A stretch of DNA of 64,000 nucleotides, taken from positions 124,001 to 188,000 of the forward strand of contig NZ_CP113797.1 of assembly GCF_026802175.1 (NCBI RefSeq). Reading direction: 5' to 3'. The DNA comes from Thermocoleostomius sinensis A174. Its GTDB lineage: Bacteria > Cyanobacteriota > Cyanobacteriia > Elainellales > Elainellaceae. The notes below the pieces were generated by a model. That model had not been told where the DNA came from and did no database searches. It saw nothing but the letters and a program-made list of their open reading frames with translations. Made by a program: the position numbers and the translations under genes. Below are positions 17,068-25,499 of the stretch, in pieces; position 1 is the stretch's first letter; each line of letters begins with the position of its first letter.

Positions 17068-17688
17068 CGGCTTTAATCGAAATCATAAGGATGAATCAAA
17101 GGCACTTGAATCGTTGTTTCGCGCCGAAATGACATCTGTATGATATCTGTCAAGATTGTCACCATCTATGTCCAATTGATTGGTTATACAATGCGTATCA
17201 AATATAACAAGCGTTGGCCCAAAAATTGCTGCCAAGCCGATCGTCCTTGAATCTGTGTTACTGTCTCACCAAATCTCATCGTTGCTCCTCTTGTTCGATG
17301 CACCAGGGGTTGCGCCAAAATTCGTTTGGCTAAACAAAAATTTCATCCCCATTGTGAAGGGGCAAGGAGATTTGTGCAAGCGGTAGAAGACCCTCACAGC
17401 TAAGTTGTGTTATTCAATCACCTTCCCTAAATTGCAGAAATCGCGTCAGGATTTGCGCAAGGTTGCTCTACCCGTCTAGTCATCTCATTAGTGTTGCTTG
17501 AATTTAGTGGCTTTTTACCTCATTGAGACGGATGACTCATGGTTTCAATATTTGGGTTTGCCACTATCACCATGTCATGAAACCTATCTACTGACGAACA
17601 GATCTCTATTTGCAACAATCAACACCACGGCAAGTACTTCTTAATGCGTGTACCCTTTGCCAAGGCTTGCTAATTCAATAGCGATCTA
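17068..17688. other. 621-base intergenic region
   Basis: No ORF with a plausible start and ribosome-binding site, and no convincing repeat, terminator or RNA structure. A 68-codon plus-strand frame at 17180-17386 starts at TTG without any ribosome-binding site, so I do not call it. Confidence 0.4.
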
Positions 17689-18930
17689 CTAAGGTTGCAA
17701 AATTGTTTTTGAGGCAATCCGAGTCTTCTTGCGATCGGACTCTGTCAACTCCTCACCTGCTTGCAGGCGCGTTGCATTATCTTGCAAGATTGTAGCGGCT
17801 CCTTGATCACCCATTTGCAGCGCCGTCTTAGCCGCCGATTGCAGCATTGTAGCAGCCCCAGCCCGATCGCCCTGTTGCAACTTTGTCTCCGCAATTTGCG
17901 TTTGTCGATATTTGGCTAAAGCTAACACGTGCTGTTGCACTTGAGGATTAACGGCCGGCTGAAAATCTTGTAGAGCGTTCGCTTCTACCGGAATCCGCTC
18001 AGAGAGCAAATCAGTCTGTCCAGTGATTGGATCGTCGTAACGGACTTGCACATGGGCAATTGCATAGGTCCCAGGCTTTGGTTGATGGACATACAAGTTA
18101 GCCAAAACAATTCTGGGAGCGTCAATCATCAAGTCGCCTAAGCGCACGATTGCCTGTCCGTTTTCCTGAATCACGGGTAGTTCGATGGTATCGGGAACCA
18201 CTTGAGCGATCGGCTTTAGTTCTGCTAAGCGTACCTTGGGTGTCAAATTCAGGAGTAGATGAGCATTGATCAGCCCGACCGATTGAATCCGCGTAAACAG
18301 GCGAGCAAATTCACTGATGGCTTCTTCCGGACGCTGAATATAGGACAAACTGCCGCCACCCGCATCGGCGATTTGTTCCAGCACATCCTGATTCCAGTTA
18401 TCGCCAAACCCCAAGGTATTAAGGGTAATACTGTAATCGGCAGCTAATTTTGCCAACTTCAAGCAGCGATCGTTATCGCCATGTTCATTTTCTCCATCGG
18501 TCAGCAAAAATGCTTGCGAGACGGCATCTTTTCGCCCCGTGGCCAGTTCTTCCAATGCTAGCCGCATTCCCTCATCAATGGCTGTGCCGCCACTGGGCTG
18601 AAGTTTGTTGATTTCAAGCTTAATCGCCGCCGGATTTTCGACAACTTGATTGGTGACAATGACTTTGGCTTTATGGTCGAATACCACAATCGAGAGGCGA
18701 TCATCAGGAGAGAGGCTATCGACAATGCGATGAGCAGCTTGCTTGACGGTTTCCAGCGGACGCCCCTTCATGGAACCACTGTGATCCAAAATCAAGCAAA
18801 GGTTCAGTGGAGCCGTACGTCCTCCTGCTTCGGGCAAGGCCGACAGCGAAATGGCTAACTGCCGTTGACTACTTGCCTGAGTCGCATCTAAATTTTCATC
18901 GCTCAGTGCCGCTTGCAAACCCACTCTCAT
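17689..18930 (-). CDS. von Willebrand factor A domain protein
   Basis: A 413-residue protein with an AGGAG 12 bases upstream of its ATG. The VWA domain (about 40-225) has a complete MIDAS metal site: DHSGSM (Asp-x-Ser-x-Ser) at about 49-54, a Thr in PSGGTAIDEG and the acidic LLTDGENEHGD loop. The C-terminal part (about 225-413) has a beta region followed by Gln/Ala-rich helices (QQGDRAGAATMLQSAAKTAL). There is no signal peptide or membrane helix, so it is cytoplasmic. Such proteins mediate metal-dependent protein contacts; the partner is unknown. Confidence 0.85.
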   Translation of the reverse strand: MRVGLQAALSDENLDATQASSQRQLAISLSALPEAGGRTAPLNLCLILDHSGSMKGRPLETVKQAAHRIVDSLSPDDRLSIVVFDHKAKVIVTNQVVENPAAIKLEINKLQPSGGTAIDEGMRLALEELATGRKDAVSQAFLLTDGENEHGDNDRCLKLAKLAADYSITLNTLGFGDNWNQDVLEQIADAGGGSLSYIQRPEEAISEFARLFTRIQSVGLINAHLLLNLTPKVRLAELKPIAQVVPDTIELPVIQENGQAIVRLGDLMIDAPRIVLANLYVHQPKPGTYAIAHVQVRYDDPITGQTDLLSERIPVEANALQDFQPAVNPQVQQHVLALAKYRQTQIAETKLQQGDRAGAATMLQSAAKTALQMGDQGAATILQDNATRLQAGEELTESDRKKTRIASKTILQP

Positions 18931-19292
18931 AACAACAAAGCTCCTGAATTTGGTGTGTGAGGTCGTGATGGGGGTAACTTCAATAACTTCATCTCTTTAT
19001 TCTGAATTACGGAGTGTTCGGATTTCCCTATATTTTTGTTGTATTGGCTTGAGAAACAAGGCGATCGGCGCTCCTTAAGGAAAAGTTTAGAAATAACGCT
19101 GCTGTCATGTGGATTGGCACTGCCAACTTCGCGATCGGCACTGATTCACCTAGGGAAGTTATGTAGCTAAATCCTGTGTATAGATTGGTAGGCGTAATAT
19201 CCACCTTTCAAGCGTCGGGGTTGGGGCTGTCTGGTGCTTCCAGGATCACGCTACTATGGTAGACATCCTGCCATTGTTACAGGCTGCGTGTT
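18931..19292. other. divergent intergenic region with TTGGCACTGCCAA palindrome
   Basis: A 362-base gap between the VWA gene and the clp triplet. It carries the inverted repeat TTGGCA-C-TGCCAA at 19114-19126. The half-sites face the opposite way to the operator-like palindrome of the peptide island, so I do not equate them. Promoters for both divergent units are expected here. Confidence 0.35.
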
Positions 19293-19982
19293 ATGAGTTC
19301 ACCGATTCAGGCTGTTCAATCAACTTACTACTATGGAGATGCGTCTTATCGTACTCCTCCACCCGATCTCCCCTCGCTGTTATTGAAGGAGCGGATTGTT
19401 TACTTGGGGTTGCCCCTAGTATCCGATGACGACCTCAAGCGGCAATTAGGAGTCGATGTCACCAAGCTGATTATCGGTCAATTGCTGTATCTGCAATTCG
19501 ATGATCCCGAAAAGCCCATCTTTTTCTATATCAACTCTACAGGCACGTCGTGGTATACCGGTGACGAAATTGGCTTTGCCACCGAAGCGTTTGCCATCTG
19601 CGACACCATTAATTACATTAAGCCACCCGTGCATACCATTTGCATTGGTCAAGCGATGGGAACGGCAGCCATGATTTTGGCATCGGGAACAAAGGGGTAT
19701 CGAGCTAGCCTGCCCCATGCAACGATCGTGCTACATCAGCCTCGCACCCGTGCCCAAGGGCAAGCCACCGATATTCAAATTCGGGCTAGGGAAGTGTTGG
19801 CCAACAAAGCTGCCACGTTGGATATCCTCTCGCGAACCACTGGACAACCCCCCGAAAAGATTGCTAAGGATACCGATCGCATGTTCTATATGACTCCTCA
19901 TGAAGCAAAGGAATACGGCTTGATCGATCGGGTACTGGAAAGCGTCAAGGATCTGCCCAAACCAATTCCTGCCTTGGCTTAA
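19293..19982 (+). CDS. clpR: ClpR-type (catalytically inactive) Clp protease subunit
   Basis: A 229-residue ClpP homologue. Alignment to the active ClpP downstream shows the catalytic Ser position occupied by Gly123 (IGQAMGTAAMIL against [12 protein letters not shown]), His148 retained, and the catalytic Asp replaced by Met (DTDRMFYM against DTDRDYFM). It therefore cannot be an ordinary serine peptidase and fits the ClpR class, which forms mixed ClpP/ClpR rings in cyanobacteria and plastids. It is the first gene of a three-gene same-strand cluster, with 33 bases to the next gene. Confidence 0.9.
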   Translation: MSSPIQAVQSTYYYGDASYRTPPPDLPSLLLKERIVYLGLPLVSDDDLKRQLGVDVTKLIIGQLLYLQFDDPEKPIFFYINSTGTSWYTGDEIGFATEAFAICDTINYIKPPVHTICIGQAMGTAAMILASGTKGYRASLPHATIVLHQPRTRAQGQATDIQIRAREVLANKAATLDILSRTTGQPPEKIAKDTDRMFYMTPHEAKEYGLIDRVLESVKDLPKPIPALA

Positions 19983-20015
19983 TGGGTTCTTCAAACTATC
20001 TTCCTCACTGTCAAT

Positions 20016-20684
20016 ATGCCTGTTGAACGAACAATTCGGGTCCCCTACAACATTCCTGGCAGCCCATACTGGCAATGGGTAAACATCTACACCCGCATGA
20101 GCCAGAATCGCATCTTGTTTCTAGACGATGCCATTACTGATGGAACCGCCAATGCTTTGATTTCGGCACTGTTGTATCTGGATTCGGAGGATCAAAATAA
20201 ACCGATCTATCTCTACATCAACTCCTTGGGCGATCCGATCGCCGCAGGACGAGGTCCGATTATGGCTGGGATGGTGTCGGTGATGGCAGGTCTAGCCATT
20301 TACGATACGATTCAGCATATTAAGTCTGAAGTCATTACCATTTGCTTTGGACAGGCAGTTGGCATGGCCACCCTGTTACTGTCGTCTGGTGCGAAAGGAA
20401 AACGAGCTAGTTTGCCCCATGCCTCGATCGTGCTGGACAACCCACAAACGGGTACACAAGGGCAAGCGACCGATATTCAGGTGAGCGCGAAGGAAGTGTT
20501 AGACAAGAAGCATCTAATTCTCGACATCTTCTCGCGGAATACTGGCAAATCGATCGACGACATCATCAAAGATACCGATCGAACCCTATACCTCACCCCA
20601 CAGCAAGCCAAAGACTATGGCTTAATCGATCACGTGCTGGAAAGTTCAAAGCTCAGCAACCAACAGCAGCCCGCTTTGACATGA
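20016..20684 (+). CDS. second inactive ClpP paralogue (ClpR-like)
   Basis: A 222-residue ClpP-fold subunit missing all three catalytic residues: Gly116 at the Ser position (CFGQAVGMATLLL), Asp141 at the His position (IVLDNPQTG) and Thr at the Asp position (DTDRTLYLT). It also has an insertion of about 14 residues after the YINSLGDP strand-turn (rich in Ala/Gly/Met) compared with its neighbours. Fold-determining residues elsewhere are well kept, so it is probably expressed as a structural subunit of the mixed proteolytic ring. It lies between clpR and clpP and is presumably co-transcribed. Confidence 0.88.
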   Translation: MPVERTIRVPYNIPGSPYWQWVNIYTRMSQNRILFLDDAITDGTANALISALLYLDSEDQNKPIYLYINSLGDPIAAGRGPIMAGMVSVMAGLAIYDTIQHIKSEVITICFGQAVGMATLLLSSGAKGKRASLPHASIVLDNPQTGTQGQATDIQVSAKEVLDKKHLILDIFSRNTGKSIDDIIKDTDRTLYLTPQQAKDYGLIDHVLESSKLSNQQQPALT

Positions 20685-20796
20685 GTTAACCGCTACTAGC
20701 CGGAGGTGATTGAACATTGGCTGCCCGATTATTGCTTCAATCACGGCAACCAACGCTTATCCTTCATCTTTTATCCTTTACTCTTTCTTAAGACCT

Positions 20797-21396
20797 ATGC
20801 CTATTGGTGTTCCAAGCGTTCCCTACCGTCTTCCTGGTAGCTCCTATGAACAATGGATTAGCATTTATGAACGGTTGTTTCGGGAACGGATTATCTTTCT
20901 AGCTGAAGAAGTAGATGATGGTATCGCCAATGCCATTGTCGCTTATATGCTCTATCTCGATTCTGATGATCCCTCTAAGCCAATCTACCTTTACATTAAT
21001 TCTCCCGGTGGTTCCGTCACTGCTGGCATGGCTATCTATGACACTATGCAGCACATCAAATCAGAAGTGGTAACCATTTGTATTGGATTGGCTGCCTCGA
21101 TGGGGGCATTTTTGTTGACGGCAGGAACCAAAGGCAAGCGTATGGCCTTGCCTCATGCTCGCATCATGATTCACCAACCCCTAGGTGGAACTGGACGCCG
21201 CCAAGCTACCGATATTGAAATTGAAGCCCGCCAAATTTTACGGGTAAAGCGTGACCTCAATGAGCTAATGGCCTATCACACGGGTAAATCGATCGAACAA
21301 ATTGAACGAGACACCGATCGGGATTACTTTATGTCGGCCCAAGAAGCGATGGAGTATGGCTTGATCGATCGAGTGATTGTGGATCAAGCGGTTTAG
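20797..21396 (+). CDS. clpP: active ATP-dependent Clp protease proteolytic subunit
   Basis: I use the ATG at 20797 ([14 protein letters not shown]), the family's usual start, rather than a frame extending 29 codons upstream; the protein is 199 residues. The full catalytic triad is present: Ser101 in GLAASMG, His126 in MIHQP and Asp176 in DTDRDYF. It would supply peptidase activity to a ring shared with the two inactive paralogues immediately upstream, as ClpP3 does with ClpR in Synechococcus (family knowledge). A G-rich heptamer-like repeat follows the stop. Confidence 0.93.
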   Translation: MPIGVPSVPYRLPGSSYEQWISIYERLFRERIIFLAEEVDDGIANAIVAYMLYLDSDDPSKPIYLYINSPGGSVTAGMAIYDTMQHIKSEVVTICIGLAASMGAFLLTAGTKGKRMALPHARIMIHQPLGGTGRRQATDIEIEARQILRVKRDLNELMAYHTGKSIEQIERDTDRDYFMSAQEAMEYGLIDRVIVDQAV

Positions 21397-21587
21397 GGAA
21401 TGGGGAATGGCTGATTGGGAATCGGTAATGGGGAATGCGTGATAGATTACTCAGTTCCAATTACCGATTCTCCATCTCCCATTATTGATAGTCTTACCCA
21501 TTCCTTGATCCATCCTCAATTTCATAGAATTTATGAATTTAAAGTGATAATGGCAGAATTTGGCATAAGTTCTGCCATGATTGGTGA

Positions 21588-22232
21588 ATGGAAATTGCAG
21601 ACTGCTACCGATTGTTAGGGTTGAGGATGGGGGCATCCTATGAGGATGTGAAAGTAGCCTATCGCCGTTTAGCGCGACGATATCATCCTGATGCCAATCC
21701 AACCAATCAGCAACAGGCAAAAGAGAAATTTATCCAAATTACCGAAGCCTACAGACGCTTGACAAGTGTGATCCAACCATCACGATCGTCTGTTCGTCAA
21801 TCGGCGTCTGCTTCTGGCTCTTCTCTGCCCGTGACTTCTCCGCCACCTGCTCCTTCACCAGCACCATCAGCGTCCGCTCCCCCACTTCAGAAGAAGCCAT
21901 CGATTCATATCACTCCTGACTTGTCGGCGATCGATTGTGAGTTGAAGCAAGAATCGTATGAGCAATTGCAGCAGCTATTGCGTGAACAACGCTTTCCACG
22001 GGCGGTTACCCTCATTGAAGGCTTGGCGCATCGATTGCCTAAAGATATTGAGGTGCGACAGTGGCAAGCCATCACCTATCAGCGCTTTGCTCGATATTTG
22101 GTCAGCCTGAAACAAGCCGAAAAGGCCAAACGCTATTTACAAAAGGCCTTGCGGGTCGATCCCCACAATCGATCGCTCTCCCAGGAAATTGCTCGCGATT
22201 TACAGCAGATTCAACAGGTGGAATCACGATAG
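21588..22232 (+). CDS. J-domain protein with C-terminal TPR-like region
   Basis: A 214-residue protein. The N-terminal J domain (4-60) has the invariant HPD in RRYHPDANP and should stimulate an Hsp70 (DnaK) ATPase. A Ser/Pro/Ala-rich linker (about 63-105) separates it from a helical region (about 115-205) with TPR-like repeats (AEKAKRYLQKALRVDPHNRS). It lacks the G/F, zinc-finger and substrate-binding domains of full DnaJ, making it a class C J-protein with a specialised but unknown client. Confidence 0.85.
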   Translation: MEIADCYRLLGLRMGASYEDVKVAYRRLARRYHPDANPTNQQQAKEKFIQITEAYRRLTSVIQPSRSSVRQSASASGSSLPVTSPPPAPSPAPSASAPPLQKKPSIHITPDLSAIDCELKQESYEQLQQLLREQRFPRAVTLIEGLAHRLPKDIEVRQWQAITYQRFARYLVSLKQAEKAKRYLQKALRVDPHNRSLSQEIARDLQQIQQVESR

Positions 22233-22277
22233 CGAATTACAGCCCACATCAATGAGGTCGAGCTAGGGTGAGCCAAA

Positions 22278-23963
22278 CTATGTTGCACGATGACGGGAAC
22301 TCAGCGCTTGAATGATTCGATGCCCCAAACGATTGAAGAAATGCTCAGTTGAGGTGTCTTCACCCCCATAAATTGGAATTTTCTGACCGAGGCGCGTGAA
22401 TGAATCATACACGATGAATTGGGCAACTTTACCCCGCTGTCTTCCAGCCGAGTAGATCAATTGACACGGAAAGGCAATGGTCCCAATCACCGGGATTAAG
22501 CCGACAAGGAGGGCAAGCCAAGGCATCGATTTGCCTTGTGCAGTGTACTGTGTCATGCGAATGCCCGTGTAAGTCGATCGCGCAATTGGGCCATCTAGTA
22601 GAAATAAGATACCTGCACCCACTTCATTAATCCAGCCAAGAGCATAGAGTATCGGCAAAAACGTGACTTCAAAGCCATAAATCAGGAGCTTCAAGGCTAC
22701 GTGCATACTGAAATCTACGAGATAATCGCTGGAGTGTTCACTGTAGAGTCGAGATAACAAATACTCGGTTTCATCGGTGGATAGTTGTTGACGAGATTGC
22801 CACTGCTTGATCCGATCGCCCACATGATCGCGGGTAAACTCTAACCGATAGGATTGAGAGATGATTAATTTTCCTAGAGTTGCAAGGAACTTTTTAAGTT
22901 GAAGTGTTTGAATTTTGTCAGCAATCTTAAGAGGAAGAGTGACAAAAAGCCCACGTAAGCCCTGACGCAGACCTCGTCCGATTTCTCGCCCATACCACGC
23001 AATTGGATGACGGGTATACCATTGAGCTTGTGTGGCTGTAATTCGTCCTTTTTTATATTGATATTGAATACTGCGATCGACTCGTCGCAAAGATTTCCAT
23101 CGTCGCTGATGATGTTCTAATTGTTTGATTTTTTCTATGAGTTGGATATATTTCTTTTCACCAAGTTCGACTGTAATATCAGCGCGATCGTGCTGAATAA
23201 ATTGCATGAGCTTTGCGGTATCAATATCATCAAATAAAGCTTGTTTGTGATGTAGTGATTTAGGAATATAAAAGGAAAACAGAGTCAGAATGTTTAACGG
23301 AAACAGGGCTGGTACACCGGATTCTAAATCAATCCAAACAAAGTGAGGAACGGCTCGATCGTCATTACTATTTTCATTACCATTTATATCAGCTTCAGCC
23401 GATGATTCAGTCAATAGAAAATTATTCAACGCTACTGGATTACCTTTACCAGCCTGCCACACTAAACCGTCACATCCCGATTCAATCAACTTGCGTTGCA
23501 ACGGTCGCATAATATGATGAACCAACTCTGGAAACTCTTCATCCTTACCTTGCCGAAAGGGTTGACGCAGCGCGACTGCTCGACCCTGCACAAACTGGGC
23601 ATCGAGTTGATAAGCCCGCTTTTGGCAATGCCAATCAACGCTCAATGCATCCGCAACTTGAAGGTAAGAACCAAACCAAACCTGGATGAGATCGCTTAGA
23701 ATTTTGCGACGATAATAGGCACACCAGATCGCATCTTCGTTCCAGATATAGGGATTCGGTGCACCTGAAAAGATATAGTGAACTAGATTCGCCAGTGGAT
23801 CGGCAAAAAAGATTTTTCTGGCAATTTGTTGCTCAGTTGTTTTCAGCAGAAAAACTTCGCCCGATCGCCCGGCTCCCAAGAGCTTTTGCTCGATAATATC
23901 TGGCTGGACAGTATTAAATTCAGTTGGTTCAGTAGGGTCATCTTGATCGAGTGAGCGCTTCAT
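22278..23963 (-). CDS. protein-kinase-like membrane protein, uncharacterised
   Basis: A 561-residue protein. The N-terminus has a kinase-type nucleotide loop (GAGRSGEVF, 30-38) and a candidate ATP-binding Lys50 (IARKIF). Further on, GNPVALNNFLL and VWIDLESG resemble the catalytic Asn and metal-binding Asp loops of kinase-like folds, though no canonical HRD or DFG is seen. A basic, Gln/Arg-rich middle (about 285-420) precedes hydrophobic segments at about 425-470 and 485-510, suggesting anchorage in a membrane. It may phosphorylate a lipid or small molecule, or be a pseudokinase. It is convergent with the J-domain gene. I do not recognise a named family. Confidence 0.7.
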   Translation of the reverse strand: MKRSLDQDDPTEPTEFNTVQPDIIEQKLLGAGRSGEVFLLKTTEQQIARKIFFADPLANLVHYIFSGAPNPYIWNEDAIWCAYYRRKILSDLIQVWFGSYLQVADALSVDWHCQKRAYQLDAQFVQGRAVALRQPFRQGKDEEFPELVHHIMRPLQRKLIESGCDGLVWQAGKGNPVALNNFLLTESSAEADINGNENSNDDRAVPHFVWIDLESGVPALFPLNILTLFSFYIPKSLHHKQALFDDIDTAKLMQFIQHDRADITVELGEKKYIQLIEKIKQLEHHQRRWKSLRRVDRSIQYQYKKGRITATQAQWYTRHPIAWYGREIGRGLRQGLRGLFVTLPLKIADKIQTLQLKKFLATLGKLIISQSYRLEFTRDHVGDRIKQWQSRQQLSTDETEYLLSRLYSEHSSDYLVDFSMHVALKLLIYGFEVTFLPILYALGWINEVGAGILFLLDGPIARSTYTGIRMTQYTAQGKSMPWLALLVGLIPVIGTIAFPCQLIYSAGRQRGKVAQFIVYDSFTRLGQKIPIYGGEDTSTEHFFNRLGHRIIQALSSRHRAT

Positions 23964-24085
23964 TTCTGCACGTACTATGGCTCCAGCTTAAGGTGCTGCT
24001 ACTATACCGTTCTGTTCACTCGCCTAAACTCTATCCCGCGATTGGTCTTAATGAAATTGATCTGCCTCTTTGGTTTAACCCTGTT

Positions 24086-25285
24086 TTAGCGCACAACCCA
24101 AATGTACGTAACTGCTAGGGTGATTAGGGTCAGCGGTAGCCCAAAGCGCAAATGTTCCCAAAAGGAAAGCTTGTAGCCCAAGTTGGCAGCAGCTTCAGCG
24201 GTGATCAAGTTAGCCACCGCTCCAAACAAAGTTAGATTACCTGCTAGGGTTGAACTCGCCGCTAGCAAGAGCCACGATCGAGTATCGTCCGGTTGAATCA
24301 GTGGTTGCAACAGTAAGACGGCTGGCACATTGGAGATGAGGTTAGACAGCACTGCTGTGATACCAATCAGTGATAACGGCGGCCCCACCCAACCAGACAA
24401 CCAGCTTAAGAGGTCTAGCTTTTGCGTGCAGCGCGTTAGAATGAACAGCCCTGAGAACAACACCAACAGATTCCAATCTACCTCCCGTAACACTCGCTGG
24501 GGTTTGATGCGGCGCGTAATCAACAGGAGAGCAGCGGCAACAAAGGCCGCTGTTGCCACCGGAACACCTGCCACAAAGGCAATCAGCAACGCACTCGTAA
24601 TAATGACGGTTTTCGTAAACAGGGGTTTATATAGGCGCGGACGAATCAGTGGGCAATTATCAGCAGGCCCGATCGATCGCACGGCTGGGTACAATAGCCA
24701 CAGCAAGCCAATTTGCACCAGCAACCCCACGACCGCTACAGGCATTAGCACACGGGCAAAATCAGCATAAGCAATGCCAGAAAAAGAGCCAATCAAGATA
24801 TTTTGAGGATTGCCGCTGAGAGTGGCCACCGAACCAATATTCGTGGCTCCTGCAATTGCCAGCAGATAGGGAATAGGATTCAATCCCAACGTTTGTGCCA
24901 AGCTAATGGTAAGGGGGGTGAAAATAATGGCGATCGTGTCGTTGAGAAAGAAAGCAGAGAGCAGACCGGTTCCCACCGTCAGCACGGTCAAAATTCCTAG
25001 CGGACTGCGCGTTAGTCGAATTAACGCCGCCAGTGCCAATTGAAAGAAACCTGAATAGGACAAGTTGGCATTGACCACCATCATGCTCAGCAGAAAAATA
25101 ATGGTAGTAGGGTCGATTGCTTGCCATGCGGCTTCTAAATCTAGGACGCCTAATCCCACCAACAGCGCCGAACCCACCAGTGCGATCGTGGCTCGATTCA
25201 TGCGCAGTCCTGGTAAATAGCCCAGTGCTAATCCAACATAACTGATGCTCAGCACTCCATAGACGATCGCTTGGCGAATTAGCAT
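24086..25285 (-). CDS. ArsB/NhaD-superfamily (SLC13-type) permease
   Basis: A 399-residue protein with about 11 hydrophobic helices. It has the ion-transporter hallmarks LSAFFLNDTIAIIFTPL (first half) and 'GATNIGSVATLSGNPQNILI', mirrored in the second half by LSNLISNVPAVLLLQPLI and ASSTLAGNLTLFGAVANLI. This inverted duplication defines the ArsB/NhaD/SLC13 fold, which exchanges anions or Na+ for protons. The substrate cannot be told from sequence: arsenite, dicarboxylate, sulfate and Na+ all occur in this superfamily. No ars genes are nearby. Confidence 0.85.
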   Translation of the reverse strand: MLIRQAIVYGVLSISYVGLALGYLPGLRMNRATIALVGSALLVGLGVLDLEAAWQAIDPTTIIFLLSMMVVNANLSYSGFFQLALAALIRLTRSPLGILTVLTVGTGLLSAFFLNDTIAIIFTPLTISLAQTLGLNPIPYLLAIAGATNIGSVATLSGNPQNILIGSFSGIAYADFARVLMPVAVVGLLVQIGLLWLLYPAVRSIGPADNCPLIRPRLYKPLFTKTVIITSALLIAFVAGVPVATAAFVAAALLLITRRIKPQRVLREVDWNLLVLFSGLFILTRCTQKLDLLSWLSGWVGPPLSLIGITAVLSNLISNVPAVLLLQPLIQPDDTRSWLLLAASSTLAGNLTLFGAVANLITAEAAANLGYKLSFWEHLRFGLPLTLITLAVTYIWVVR

Positions 25286-25499
25286 AAACTGCTGTCTTGC
25301 GATGGATTTGTCACACGCTGCATCTCCTTGACTAAGTGGAAGGGCATATGGGTAACTCGGTCGCGTTGTTGATGTAGCGCCCCATCAGTCACTCTCTAAA
25401 ACGTTTTTACTGATCGAAGCGACTCCTGTTCGGACTGAGGGTAGAGCGGGCATTCTAGCATCAGTTCATCTCAACCACGCAGTTAGAATTTAGTTGGCC

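Noticed and set aside
19114-19126. TTGGCACTGCCAA as a fourth copy of the island palindrome
   Set aside because: The half-sites are in inverted order (TTGGCA first), so it is a different site despite using the same hexamers.
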